Assembly (NCBI RefSeq): GCF_003205205.1
Contig: NZ_QJRL01000005.1
Span: 62,001 to 126,000, forward strand
DNA length: 64,000 nucleotides
Reading direction: 5' to 3'
Source: Pseudomonas sp. LB-090624
GTDB taxonomy: Bacteria > Pseudomonadota > Gammaproteobacteria > Pseudomonadales > Pseudomonadaceae
Shown: piece after piece, positions 9,626 to 16,553 of the stretch
How positions within the stretch are numbered: position 1 is the stretch's first letter
How the letters are laid out: each line of letters opens with the position of its first letter
Translations under genes and position numbers: made by a program
The notes under the pieces: generated by a model
What the model was told of the DNA's origin: nothing
Database searches by the model: none
What the model saw: only the letters and a program-made list of their open reading frames with translations

Positions 9626-10909
9626 TCAGAAGCCCAGGCGATCTCGCAGGCTGTAGTACCAGGCACCGATGGCGCTGAACGGTACACGCAGCATCTGGCC
9701 ACCTGGGAACGGGTAGTGCGGCAGGCCGGCAAAGGCGTCGAAACGCTCGGCCTGGCCACGCAGGGCCTCGGCCAGTACCTTGCCCGCCAGGTGGGTGTAG
9801 GTCACGCCGTGGCCCGAGCAACCCTGCGAGTAGTAGATGTTGTCGCCGATACGGCCAACCTGTGGCAAGCGCGAGAGGGTCAGCAGGAAGTTGCCGGTCC
9901 AGGCGTAGTCGATCTTCACGTTCTTCAGCTGCGGGAAGGCCTTGAGCATCTTCGGGCGGATGATCGCTTCGATGTTGGCCGGGTCACGCGCGCCGTACAC
10001 CACGCCACCGCCGAAGATCAGGCGCTTGTCGCTGGTCAGGCGGTAGTAGTCGAGCAGGTAGTTGCAGTCTTCTACGCAGTAGTCCTGCGGCAGCAGGGTA
10101 CGTGCCAGCTCCTCGCCCAACGGTTCGGTGGTGATCACCTGGGTACCGCATGGCATGGACTTGGCCGCCAGTTCTGGCACCAGGTTGCCCAGGTAGGCAT
10201 TGCCCGCGACGATGATGAACTTGGCGCGGACCTTGCCCTGCGGGGTGTGCACCACTGGGTTGGCACCACGCTCGATGCGGATGGCCGGGGTTTGTTCGTA
10301 GATGATGCCGCCCAGCGACTCGACTGCGGCAGCTTCGCCCAGGGCCAGGTTAAGCGGGTGGATGTGGCCGCCGCTCATGTCGAGCATGCCGCCGATGTAG
10401 CTGTCGCAAGCCACTACTTCACGGATGCGCTTCTGGTCCATGAGCTCCAGCTGGTTGTGGCCAAAGCGTTCCCACAGGCGCTTTTGCGACTCCAGGTGGC
10501 CCATTTGCTTGCTGGTCAGGGCAGCGAACACGCCACCGTCTTTCAGGTCGCACTGAATGTTGTACTTGGCCACACGCTCACGAATGATGCGGCCGCCTTC
10601 GAAGGCCATGTGGCCCAGCAATTGTGCCTGCTTTGGGCCGACAGTGCGTTCGATGACGTCGATGTCACGGCTGTAGCTGTTGACGATCTGGCCGCCGTTG
10701 CGGCCCGACGCGCCGAAGCCGACCTTGGCCGCTTCCACGATGCTCACCTTGAAGCCATTCTCCAGCAGGAACAGGGCGCTGGAGAGGCCGGTGTAGCCGG
10801 CGCCGATGATGCACACATCGGTTTCCACCTCACCCTGCAGCGCCGGACGTGGCGGCACCGGGTTGGCCGAGGCGGCGTAGTAGGACTGGGGGTAGGGGGT
10901 GTTAGCCAT
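9626..10909 (-). CDS. puuB: FAD-dependent oxidoreductase, PuuB/PauB type (gamma-glutamylputrescine oxidase-like)
   Basis: A 427-residue cytoplasmic D-amino-acid-oxidase-fold flavoenzyme. The FAD-binding motif CIIGAGYTGLSSALFL lies at residues 33-48, followed by GFGASGRNGGQ, typical of the PuuB/OrdL family. The C-terminal YYSQGCSGHGVTYTHLAGK segment is also family-like. Relatives oxidise gamma-glutamyl polyamines in putrescine catabolism or other secondary amines. The partner synthetase and dehydrogenase genes are not adjacent, so the substrate is inferred from family only. The upstream gap (10910-11068) is AT-rich and holds its promoter. CGAGG lies 12 bases before the ATG. Confidence 0.85.
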   Translation of the reverse strand: MANTPYPQSYYAASANPVPPRPALQGEVETDVCIIGAGYTGLSSALFLLENGFKVSIVEAAKVGFGASGRNGGQIVNSYSRDIDVIERTVGPKQAQLLGHMAFEGGRIIRERVAKYNIQCDLKDGGVFAALTSKQMGHLESQKRLWERFGHNQLELMDQKRIREVVACDSYIGGMLDMSGGHIHPLNLALGEAAAVESLGGIIYEQTPAIRIERGANPVVHTPQGKVRAKFIIVAGNAYLGNLVPELAAKSMPCGTQVITTEPLGEELARTLLPQDYCVEDCNYLLDYYRLTSDKRLIFGGGVVYGARDPANIEAIIRPKMLKAFPQLKNVKIDYAWTGNFLLTLSRLPQVGRIGDNIYYSQGCSGHGVTYTHLAGKVLAEALRGQAERFDAFAGLPHYPFPGGQMLRVPFSAIGAWYYSLRDRLGF

Positions 10910-11068
10910 GCTGCAGAAACCTCGTGTTTTATATTTTTAACGAATGTACCGATGCTATCAATAATAATAAACACCCGCTAGTCGTCTGTTGAAAATCCTT
11001 TACTGGGCCCCGACCAGCGCTTCTCTATAAAGAGGTTTAGATTCAGTAGCTTAGCGCGAAAAAAAGTG

Positions 11069-11096
11069 TTGACAGGGTTTTTGGAATGCGTAGAAT
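11069..11096 (+). promoter_or_regulatory. sigma70 promoter of first tRNA-Val gene
   Basis: A perfect TTGACA (-35, 11069-11074) and TAGAAT (-10, 11091-11096) are separated by 16 bases, followed by a GC-rich discriminator GCGC. This layout is typical of stringently controlled stable-RNA promoters. Confidence 0.85.
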
Positions 11097-11110
11097 GCGC
11101 ACCACACGAC

Positions 11111-11187
11111 AGGCACATAGCTCAGTTGGTTAGAGCACCACCTTGACATGGTGGGGGTCGTTGGTTCGAGTCCAATTGTGCCTACCA
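11111..11187 (+). tRNA. tRNA-Val (anticodon GAC), copy 1
   Basis: A 77-base cloverleaf. Acceptor arms AGGCACA/TGTGCCT are followed by A and an encoded CCA. The D arm is GCTC..GAGC, the anticodon stem CCACC/GGTGG encloses the loop TTGACAT (anticodon GAC), and the T arm is ATTGG/CCAAT-like with TTCGAGT. It is identical to the copy at 11355. Confidence 0.97.
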
Positions 11188-11195
11188 AATCGAAG

Positions 11196-11226
11196 AAGGG
11201 GTGATCCGCAAGGGTCGCCCCTTTTT
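11196..11226 (+). terminator. terminator of first tRNA-Val gene
   Basis: AAGGGGTGATCC and GGGTCGCCCCTT form a stem with a small mismatch around GCAA, followed by a T-run (TTTTTT). Confidence 0.85.
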
Positions 11227-11311
11227 TCATTGGCTTGTTTCGTAGCCCATGATCATCGTCCAGGCATTCCGCAGTACCTTCGAAAGGTTTTGATTTTTCT
11301 GAAAAAAACGC

Positions 11312-11340
11312 TTTACAGGTACGCATCCGGTCACTAATAT
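11312..11340 (+). promoter_or_regulatory. sigma70 promoter of second tRNA-Val gene
   Basis: TTTACA (11312-11317) and TAATAT (11335-11340) are separated by 17 bases, again followed by the same GCGCACCACACGAC leader as copy 1. Confidence 0.85.
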
Positions 11341-11354
11341 GCGCACCACACGAC

Positions 11355-11431
11355 AGGCACATAGCTCAGTTGGTTAGAGCACCACCTTGACATGGTGGGG
11401 GTCGTTGGTTCGAGTCCAATTGTGCCTACCA
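11355..11431 (+). tRNA. tRNA-Val (anticodon GAC), copy 2
   Basis: Identical in all 77 bases to the copy at 11111, including the encoded CCA. The identity extends to the 14-base leader GCGCACCACACGAC and to the CAAATC just after CCA. The -10/-35 elements and the terminators differ, so this looks like a duplication kept uniform over the transcribed part. Confidence 0.97.
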
Positions 11432-11437
11432 AATCCC

Positions 11438-11470
11438 AAAAAGGGCGATCAGCAATGATCGCCCTTTTTG
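11438..11470 (+). terminator. terminator of second tRNA-Val gene
   Basis: AAAAAGGGCGATCA pairs with TGATCGCCCTTTTT around a GCAA tetraloop. It is a perfect intrinsic terminator. Confidence 0.92.
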
Positions 11471-11563
11471 CATTTGCCCACGAAGCAGCCTGTAACCTTT
11501 GGTCGCGCTTCGGCCATGGCCCGGCATGCTAGAATCCGCACCTTCGAATCTGGAGGTACACGC

Positions 11564-12133
11564 GTGCGCAAACTGGCTGTGGTAATGGCAGTGCTCGCCC
11601 TGGCGGGCTGTGAGAACGAGGTCGAAGGCGTGCACAAGCAGGTGGCCGAGCACCTGCACAACCCCAAGACGGCCAAGTTCGGCAACGTGCGGATCGACAC
11701 CCAGGGCACCATCTGCGGCCAGGTCCGCGGCAAGGACGATGCCGGGCAGTACGAGGCCTATCGCAGCTACGTGGCGATCAAGCGCGATGGCCAGTACGAC
11801 ATCATTGTCGACGACACCGGCAACAACCTGCGCATCCGCGAGCTGTGCGGCGGCGCTGACCTGCAGCGCCGCGCAGAAGCGCTGGCCGACCAACCGGCAC
11901 CCCAGGGCTGGGATGTTGAAGTGGTTCAGGGGGCCAACATGGGTGCCCTCAGCGATATGACTGCACGCCTGATCGAAAAGGGCATCCCGTCTTCGGTGGA
12001 GTACCGCGACGGCAAACCGGTGGTGCTGATGGGGCCGTTCCCCACCCGTGAAGAAGCGCAGGCGCGCCGGGATGAAGTGATGGCCAAGCTGGGAACTGAC
12101 TCGGTGGTTATCCAGCACGGGGCAGCACGCTAA
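11564..12133 (+). CDS. SPOR-domain-like lipoprotein
   Basis: A 189-residue lipoprotein starting at GTG 11564, chosen because GGAGG (11552-11556) precedes it and because a signal peptide with lipobox LALAGC begins there (C16). The mature N-terminal half (HLHNPKTAKFGNVRID..ICGQVRGKDDAGQYEAYRSYVA) is of unknown function. The C-terminal 75 residues (VVQGANMGALSDMTARLIEKGIPSS..VLMGPFPTREEAQARRDEVMAKLG) match the SPOR peptidoglycan-binding pattern. That suggests an envelope protein that binds denuded glycan strands, for example at division sites. It is monocistronic after the tRNA-Val terminator. Confidence 0.82.
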   Translation: MRKLAVVMAVLALAGCENEVEGVHKQVAEHLHNPKTAKFGNVRIDTQGTICGQVRGKDDAGQYEAYRSYVAIKRDGQYDIIVDDTGNNLRIRELCGGADLQRRAEALADQPAPQGWDVEVVQGANMGALSDMTARLIEKGIPSSVEYRDGKPVVLMGPFPTREEAQARRDEVMAKLGTDSVVIQHGAAR

Positions 12134-12276
12134 GCCCCAAGCCCGCAATTCGAAGCGGTCCTGGGCCGCGCTTGGCCGTGGAGGTCGGGCAAACCGCCGT
12201 ACCAGAGCACGTGATAGACCCTGTTCACACATCTTGGCTATGCTTGGGTTGGGTGATGCTGAACGGGGAGCGCCGC

Positions 12277-12702
12277 ATGTCTACACTGGAACGGGCCATT
12301 GCCGTGGCCGCCAGGGCGCATGAAGGGCAATACGACAAGGGTGGGGCGGCGTATATCCTTCACCCGCTACGCGTGATGATGCGGGTTGCCACACCAGAAC
12401 AACGAATTGTCGCGGTGCTTCACGATGTGATCGAAGATACCCCGCTGACCCTTTCGGATCTGGCGCGTGAGGGCTTCGCACTAAAGATTCTTGCCGCCTT
12501 GCTGGCGCTTAGCCGCCGCGAGGGTGAAGCCTACCAGGACTTCGTGGTGCGCTTGGGCGATGACCCATTGGCGCGCACCGTCAAGTTAGCTGACCTTGCC
12601 GACAATAGCGATCTTTCGCGCATCCCATGCCCAGGCCCCGCCGATCTGGCACGTTTGGCCCGTTACCGGGAGGCAAGCGCCTACCTGCAGGGATTGGCCT
12701 GA
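12277..12702 (+). CDS. HD-domain protein resembling small alarmone hydrolases (MESH1/SpoT hydrolase-like)
   Basis: A 141-residue single-domain HD protein. Motifs of the ppGpp hydrolase domain are present in order: H29 in KGGAAYILHPLRV, the H49-D50 pair in AVLHDVIEDTPLT with E53-D54, and VKLADLADN (D106, N110), which corresponds to VKLADRLHN of SpoT. No synthetase, TGS or ACT domain is attached, so it matches small alarmone hydrolases. ppGpp hydrolysis is inferred from motif pattern only, and other pyrophosphohydrolase substrates are possible. The start at 12277 follows GGGGAG at 12265-12270. It is convergent with the receiver gene at 12747. Confidence 0.75.
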   Translation: MSTLERAIAVAARAHEGQYDKGGAAYILHPLRVMMRVATPEQRIVAVLHDVIEDTPLTLSDLAREGFALKILAALLALSRREGEAYQDFVVRLGDDPLARTVKLADLADNSDLSRIPCPGPADLARLARYREASAYLQGLA

Positions 12703-12746
12703 GGCTCAGCCACACGCCTTTCTGGGGTCGCATTGCCAGTGGGTGA

Positions 12747-13109
12747 TCAGGCATGCAGCAGCTTTTCAATTTCCTCCGCCACCTGCTCAAAAGTCCAGGG
12801 CTTGGGCAAAAATGCAGCCTTGCAGGGTAAGGACTCGGGCGGAATCACTGCATCGCCCGAGGTGAGCAGTACGGGAACAGCGGGCCACCTGCGCCAGACC
12901 TCCCGAGCCAGCTGCAATCCGTCCACCTTCCCTGGCATGTGGATGTCGGTGAATACCAGCTTGACGGCCGGCCCGTTGCACAGAAATGCCAACGCCTCGT
13001 CACCATTTGCGCAACATGTAATCTGAAGGGCGTACAGTGACGAAAGGCTTTCGGCAGTCAGCTCCCTTAGTAATTCATCGTCTTCGACTAGCAGAATATG
13101 GCTGGGCAT
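12747..13109 (-). CDS. single-domain response regulator (receiver only)
   Basis: A 120-residue CheY-like receiver. The acidic pair is in LLVEDDE, the phospho-acceptor Asp is in LVFTDIHMPG, the conserved Thr/Ser is in LLTSGD and the Lys is in FLPKPW. No output domain follows, so it signals by protein contact or phosphotransfer. It is divergent from the HisKA_2 kinase at 13290, with a 180-base shared control region, and is its likely partner. The start at 13109 was taken because MPSHILLVEDDE is the standard receiver start. The frame is open 26 codons further upstream. Confidence 0.86.
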   Translation of the reverse strand: MPSHILLVEDDELLRELTAESLSSLYALQITCCANGDEALAFLCNGPAVKLVFTDIHMPGKVDGLQLAREVWRRWPAVPVLLTSGDAVIPPESLPCKAAFLPKPWTFEQVAEEIEKLLHA

Positions 13110-13289
13110 GGGGCGAACTCGTGTCTCATACCCATTGGGCTGTAGCGCCTCTGCTTGGTTGCTGCCGGGCGATGAGTGGCATAGCACCTGCTTGCCCCGA
13201 TTAACGTCTATGGTTTCAGGGCGATAAGCGAAACGCTGGCACGGCAGAAGTCACACTCTGTTGTCACTGCGCATCTGGATGGAGAGGTT

Positions 13290-14840
13290 ATGCAACAGCT
13301 ACCGCCGGAAGAAACTATTCGGGCTGCCTTGAAAAAATCCCATGCCAGGCTGCACCGACAGCATGAGCTGGTTGTGGAGTTCGGCGTCATGTCCCTCAAG
13401 GTGGACGACGTTGATGCTTTGCTCACCCGAGCCTGCGCCGTGGTCGCGGAAGGCATGAACACGCGTTTCGCCAAAATCCTTCAGCCGCTTGCGGACAGTG
13501 ATGACTATGTCCTGTCCCATGGGGTGGGCTGGGATGAGTCTGACATCGGGCATGCGACCGTTGGCGGCGACATAGCCAGCCCGGCAGGGTATGCACTTTC
13601 CACCTACCGCCCCGTCCTGTCCAACCACCTGGGCCTGGAGGAGCGCTTTCGTACCCCGGATCTGCTGAAAAAATACGGGATCGAGCGGGCCATTAATGTC
13701 CCCATACGGGGCCCGCTGGGGCCGTTCGGTGTGCTTGAAGCGGACAGCAGCAATGGCGATGATTTCGTTGAAAGCGACCTGGTCTTCCTGGAGGGGATTG
13801 CCAACGTCATCTCCCTGGCTGTTGACCGCATTGCGACAGGCGTTAATGCACCGCATCCCGATCCCTATTCAGAAAGCTTTCTGAATGCCAGCCCTGACTG
13901 CGTGAAGATTCTGTCGCCCGATGGCGTGATTGAGTTCATGAATGAAAAAGGTCTGGAGCTCATGCACCTGGCCGCTTTACCTGACGTCAAAGGCCAGGCC
14001 TGGTCTGAGTTTTGGCCTGAGGAGTCCAAGCCGCTGGTGCAGGATGCGCTGTCCAAGGTCGCTTTAGGCGAGACGGCGAGGTTCGAAGCGTTTTTCCCGA
14101 CCGCGCCGGACGAGCCCAAATGGTGGGATGTAACGGTGGCACCGATCCTCGCCGCAGACGGTCAGCTGGAAAGGCTTATCGCGGTGTCCCGAGACATTAC
14201 CGAGCGTCATCAGTACGAAGATCAATTGCTATCGCTGATTGACGCCCAGAATTCCCGGCAGAATGCCAGTGACCTTTACCTGGAGGAGATACACCACCGG
14301 GTGAAGAACAGCCTGCACCTGGTGAATACATTGCTGTTGCTGCAGGCGAATCTCACGCCGGATACGGCGGTGAAGCAACAGCTGGAGACGGCGGCAGGCC
14401 GGGTGGTCACCATAGCCAGCGTGCATGAGCGTCTTTATCACTCTGCAGCAGACAAAGGCGTCATGGCAGCGGTGTACCTGAACGCATTGTTGGGCGATCT
14501 TGGCCGCGCTCTGGCTGATCGAGAAATTGTCCTCCAGGCTGACGACTTCCTGTTGCCGCCCGAGCGAATGGCACCTCTGGGCCTGGTGCTCTCTGAGCTC
14601 ATCACCAATGCACTGAAGTATGGCAAAGGTACCGTTGAGGTCGTGGTCAAGCACGCTGGGGATCATGCCCGCCTGACGGTGAAGGACGAAGGCCAGGGAT
14701 TTCCTGATACCTATCCGAAACCCACGGGCACAGGCCTGGGAATGCGGCTGGTCAGAAGCTATTCCGGGTATGGAAGCTCAGCGGTGACGGTGGAGCGACT
14801 GGACGGCAAGAGCTGCATTCATGTGCGTTTCAAACTCTAG
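13290..14840 (+). CDS. GAF-PAS sensor histidine kinase of the HisKA_2/HWE type
   Basis: A 516-residue soluble kinase. The order is a GAF domain (about 40-185), a PAS domain (about 198-310; DCVKILSPDGVIEFMNEKGLELM..RDITER), a HisKA_2 phosphorylation helix with the EEIHHRVKNSLHLVNTLLLLQ motif (His near 333-334), and a HATPase core (ELITNALKYGKG N-box; DEGQGFP G1; GTGLGMRLV G2). No membrane segments are visible, so it senses a cytoplasmic signal. The adjacent divergent receiver-only protein is the probable acceptor. HisKA_2 kinases are less common in Pseudomonas than HisKA kinases. The signal is unknown. Confidence 0.9.
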   Translation: MQQLPPEETIRAALKKSHARLHRQHELVVEFGVMSLKVDDVDALLTRACAVVAEGMNTRFAKILQPLADSDDYVLSHGVGWDESDIGHATVGGDIASPAGYALSTYRPVLSNHLGLEERFRTPDLLKKYGIERAINVPIRGPLGPFGVLEADSSNGDDFVESDLVFLEGIANVISLAVDRIATGVNAPHPDPYSESFLNASPDCVKILSPDGVIEFMNEKGLELMHLAALPDVKGQAWSEFWPEESKPLVQDALSKVALGETARFEAFFPTAPDEPKWWDVTVAPILAADGQLERLIAVSRDITERHQYEDQLLSLIDAQNSRQNASDLYLEEIHHRVKNSLHLVNTLLLLQANLTPDTAVKQQLETAAGRVVTIASVHERLYHSAADKGVMAAVYLNALLGDLGRALADREIVLQADDFLLPPERMAPLGLVLSELITNALKYGKGTVEVVVKHAGDHARLTVKDEGQGFPDTYPKPTGTGLGMRLVRSYSGYGSSAVTVERLDGKSCIHVRFKL

Positions 14841-14997
14841 GCTGCGGGTGAATGTGGCAATGGCGGTGGGGTTCGGGATGTGACTGAAGGGGGCGCCACT
14901 GCATCTCGCAATGAATTTTCAGGCGCGGCACCGTTCTACTGCAGACAGTCGGTCATCACTCATGCCCCAGGCGTGAACGACGTTCAGGAGCAGTGCA

Positions 14998-15522
14998 GTG
15001 CCTCGAATCATCACGCCGGAAACCCCAGAACATGAGGTCGCCGAGCGCAATGCCAGAATGTTCGGTTCACCCAAGGAACGCCTGGATTTTTACCGCAGAG
15101 AGATTCAATACGAAACCAGTATTCTGGCCAACCGAACGGACGCCTACTTGGCTGCGCAGTCCTTTCTGGTCATCGCGTTCGTTTCATCCATGGGTAACCT
15201 GAACCAGAGTTGGGGAGAGATGTTCACCCTGATGGTGCCGGCCTTCCTGGCGTTGTTGGGCATCCTCAGTTCTCTGAATGCCTGGCCAGGCATTCGTGCA
15301 GCTTATCGAATCATCGAGCATTGGCAGCTGAAACAGAGCCATCTGCTGCGCAGCGAACCGATGATGGGCTTGGCCTATGATGAGTCGCCGCTGTTCTGCG
15401 AGGCGGAGACATCGCAGGCGGGGCATCGCAAGTCCTTGCTGTTTTCCCTCCGCACGCCATGGATCTTCCTTGTATTCTGGGTGCTGCTTGGGAGTTACTC
15501 GGTTTACATTCAACTGGCATGA
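14998..15522 (+). CDS. membrane protein of unknown function (174 aa)
   Basis: A 174-residue protein starting at GTG 14998, with AGGAG at 14986-14990 at the right distance. The first 45 residues are charged (ERLDFYRREIQYETSILANRTDAYLA). They are followed by two hydrophobic segments (QSFLVIAFVSSMG and TLMVPAFLALLGILSSL), a soluble loop of about 60 residues, and a C-terminal membrane segment (PWIFLVFWVLLGSYSVYIQL). The arrangement resembles small SLATT- or RipA-like membrane proteins, but I cannot place it in a family. It is monocistronic, 157 bases after the kinase gene. Confidence 0.7.
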   Translation: MPRIITPETPEHEVAERNARMFGSPKERLDFYRREIQYETSILANRTDAYLAAQSFLVIAFVSSMGNLNQSWGEMFTLMVPAFLALLGILSSLNAWPGIRAAYRIIEHWQLKQSHLLRSEPMMGLAYDESPLFCEAETSQAGHRKSLLFSLRTPWIFLVFWVLLGSYSVYIQLA

Positions 15523-15548
15523 TCGGCTGCTTGCGCCTGCGCAGCGAC

Positions 15549-15785
15549 CTACTGACCGCCACCCAGGTGGATCCAGCTGCTGTAGCCCGAGATCAATGCC
15601 GGGGGAAGGTGAGGCAACCCGCGCCTGATTTCCCTTAATGCATCTGGGCTTCGAACCCACTCCGTCAACCACGCTATCAGCAACGGCTGAGTCATGGGGC
15701 AGGGCGCTACTTGCTGTTCAAGCTCGTCAGCTATCTGGGCGAGGAGTGCCAGGTATCCGTCGAGCTCGGCAATCTGATTTACCAT
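15549..15785 (-). CDS. possible small hypothetical protein (78 aa)
   Basis: A 78-residue frame (MVNQIAELDGYLALLAQIADELEQQV..) with a GAGG 9 bases before its ATG at 15785 and protein-like composition, including an amphipathic N-terminal helix. It lies in the 519-base gap between two plus-strand genes (15523-16041), where nothing else stands out. Function is unknown, and it could be spurious. Confidence 0.45.
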   Translation of the reverse strand: MVNQIAELDGYLALLAQIADELEQQVAPCPMTQPLLIAWLTEWVRSPDALREIRRGLPHLPPALISGYSSWIHLGGGQ

Positions 15786-16041
15786 GTTTTTCGACCTCGT
15801 TCAGTTTCTGATGTGAGCGTTTGTGTCTTCCGACCCGCAGCAAGGGTTACAGGTTGTCGGCACTCTGTCGGCCCCTTCAACCTCTATCTGACTCAGACAA
15901 CTAGTGCCGGCTTCGATATCCCCAGATGTTGGCTGTGCCTATCAGGTTGAACGAGTCGTCATCAAGGTGAGTCTTCAGGGAGTCAGTCTCCAGTCGCTAC
16001 AACGAGACGGATATGAACCTATTGACGAGCTGAGTGTGTGC

Positions 16042-16440
16042 ATGCGGGACAAAAAGGCGCGTAAGGTCAAGATCAAGGCCAGGGCAACGATCATCTGTCT
16101 TCGAAGTGGCAGAATTCTCTTGGTCAGGAAAAAGAGCCGGAAATGGAATTTTCCTGGCGGTCTCATCGAGCCGGGAGAGTCGCCTCTTGCAGCCGCTGCC
16201 CGGGAACTCCATGAAGAAACGTCCATTGCGGGCCATGGCTTGCTTCCTCTGTGCACTGTTCAGGTCGGGTTGACTGTGCACCACGTGTTCACCACGCATT
16301 TCGATGATGAAGAAAGGCCCATGGCTCGCAACGAGATCGTGGCTTGCAAGTGGGTGCTCAGAGACAAGCTGAACCCATCGATGCTGAATGCAACAGCCGC
16401 TGGGCTGCTATCGACTCAATTGCCAGCGCTGATTGCGTAG
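16042..16440 (+). CDS. Nudix hydrolase
   Basis: A 132-residue Nudix-fold protein. The Nudix box is GGLIEPGESPLAAAARELHEE followed by TSI, so G40, E46, R54-E55 and E58-E59 are in place and only the late Gly is Ser. The WNFPGG entry to the box and the short length suggest a nucleotide- or dinucleotide-polyphosphate hydrolase. The substrate is not readable. The start is uncertain. I used ATG 16042 because the recognisable fold begins a few residues later, but the frame is open to 15904 and no good ribosome site is visible. The gene is followed by the convergent TonB receptor gene. Confidence 0.82.
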   Translation: MRDKKARKVKIKARATIICLRSGRILLVRKKSRKWNFPGGLIEPGESPLAAAARELHEETSIAGHGLLPLCTVQVGLTVHHVFTTHFDDEERPMARNEIVACKWVLRDKLNPSMLNATAAGLLSTQLPALIA

Positions 16441-16553
16441 AACTTCTTTCAAGCCCCTGGCCAGGACGTTTGCCAGGGTCCTGGAACTAGAGCATGCATC
16501 AGCGCTGGCTGATCGGTTGCGCGATGAGCGGCCCCATTTCAGCAGGCGATGAC

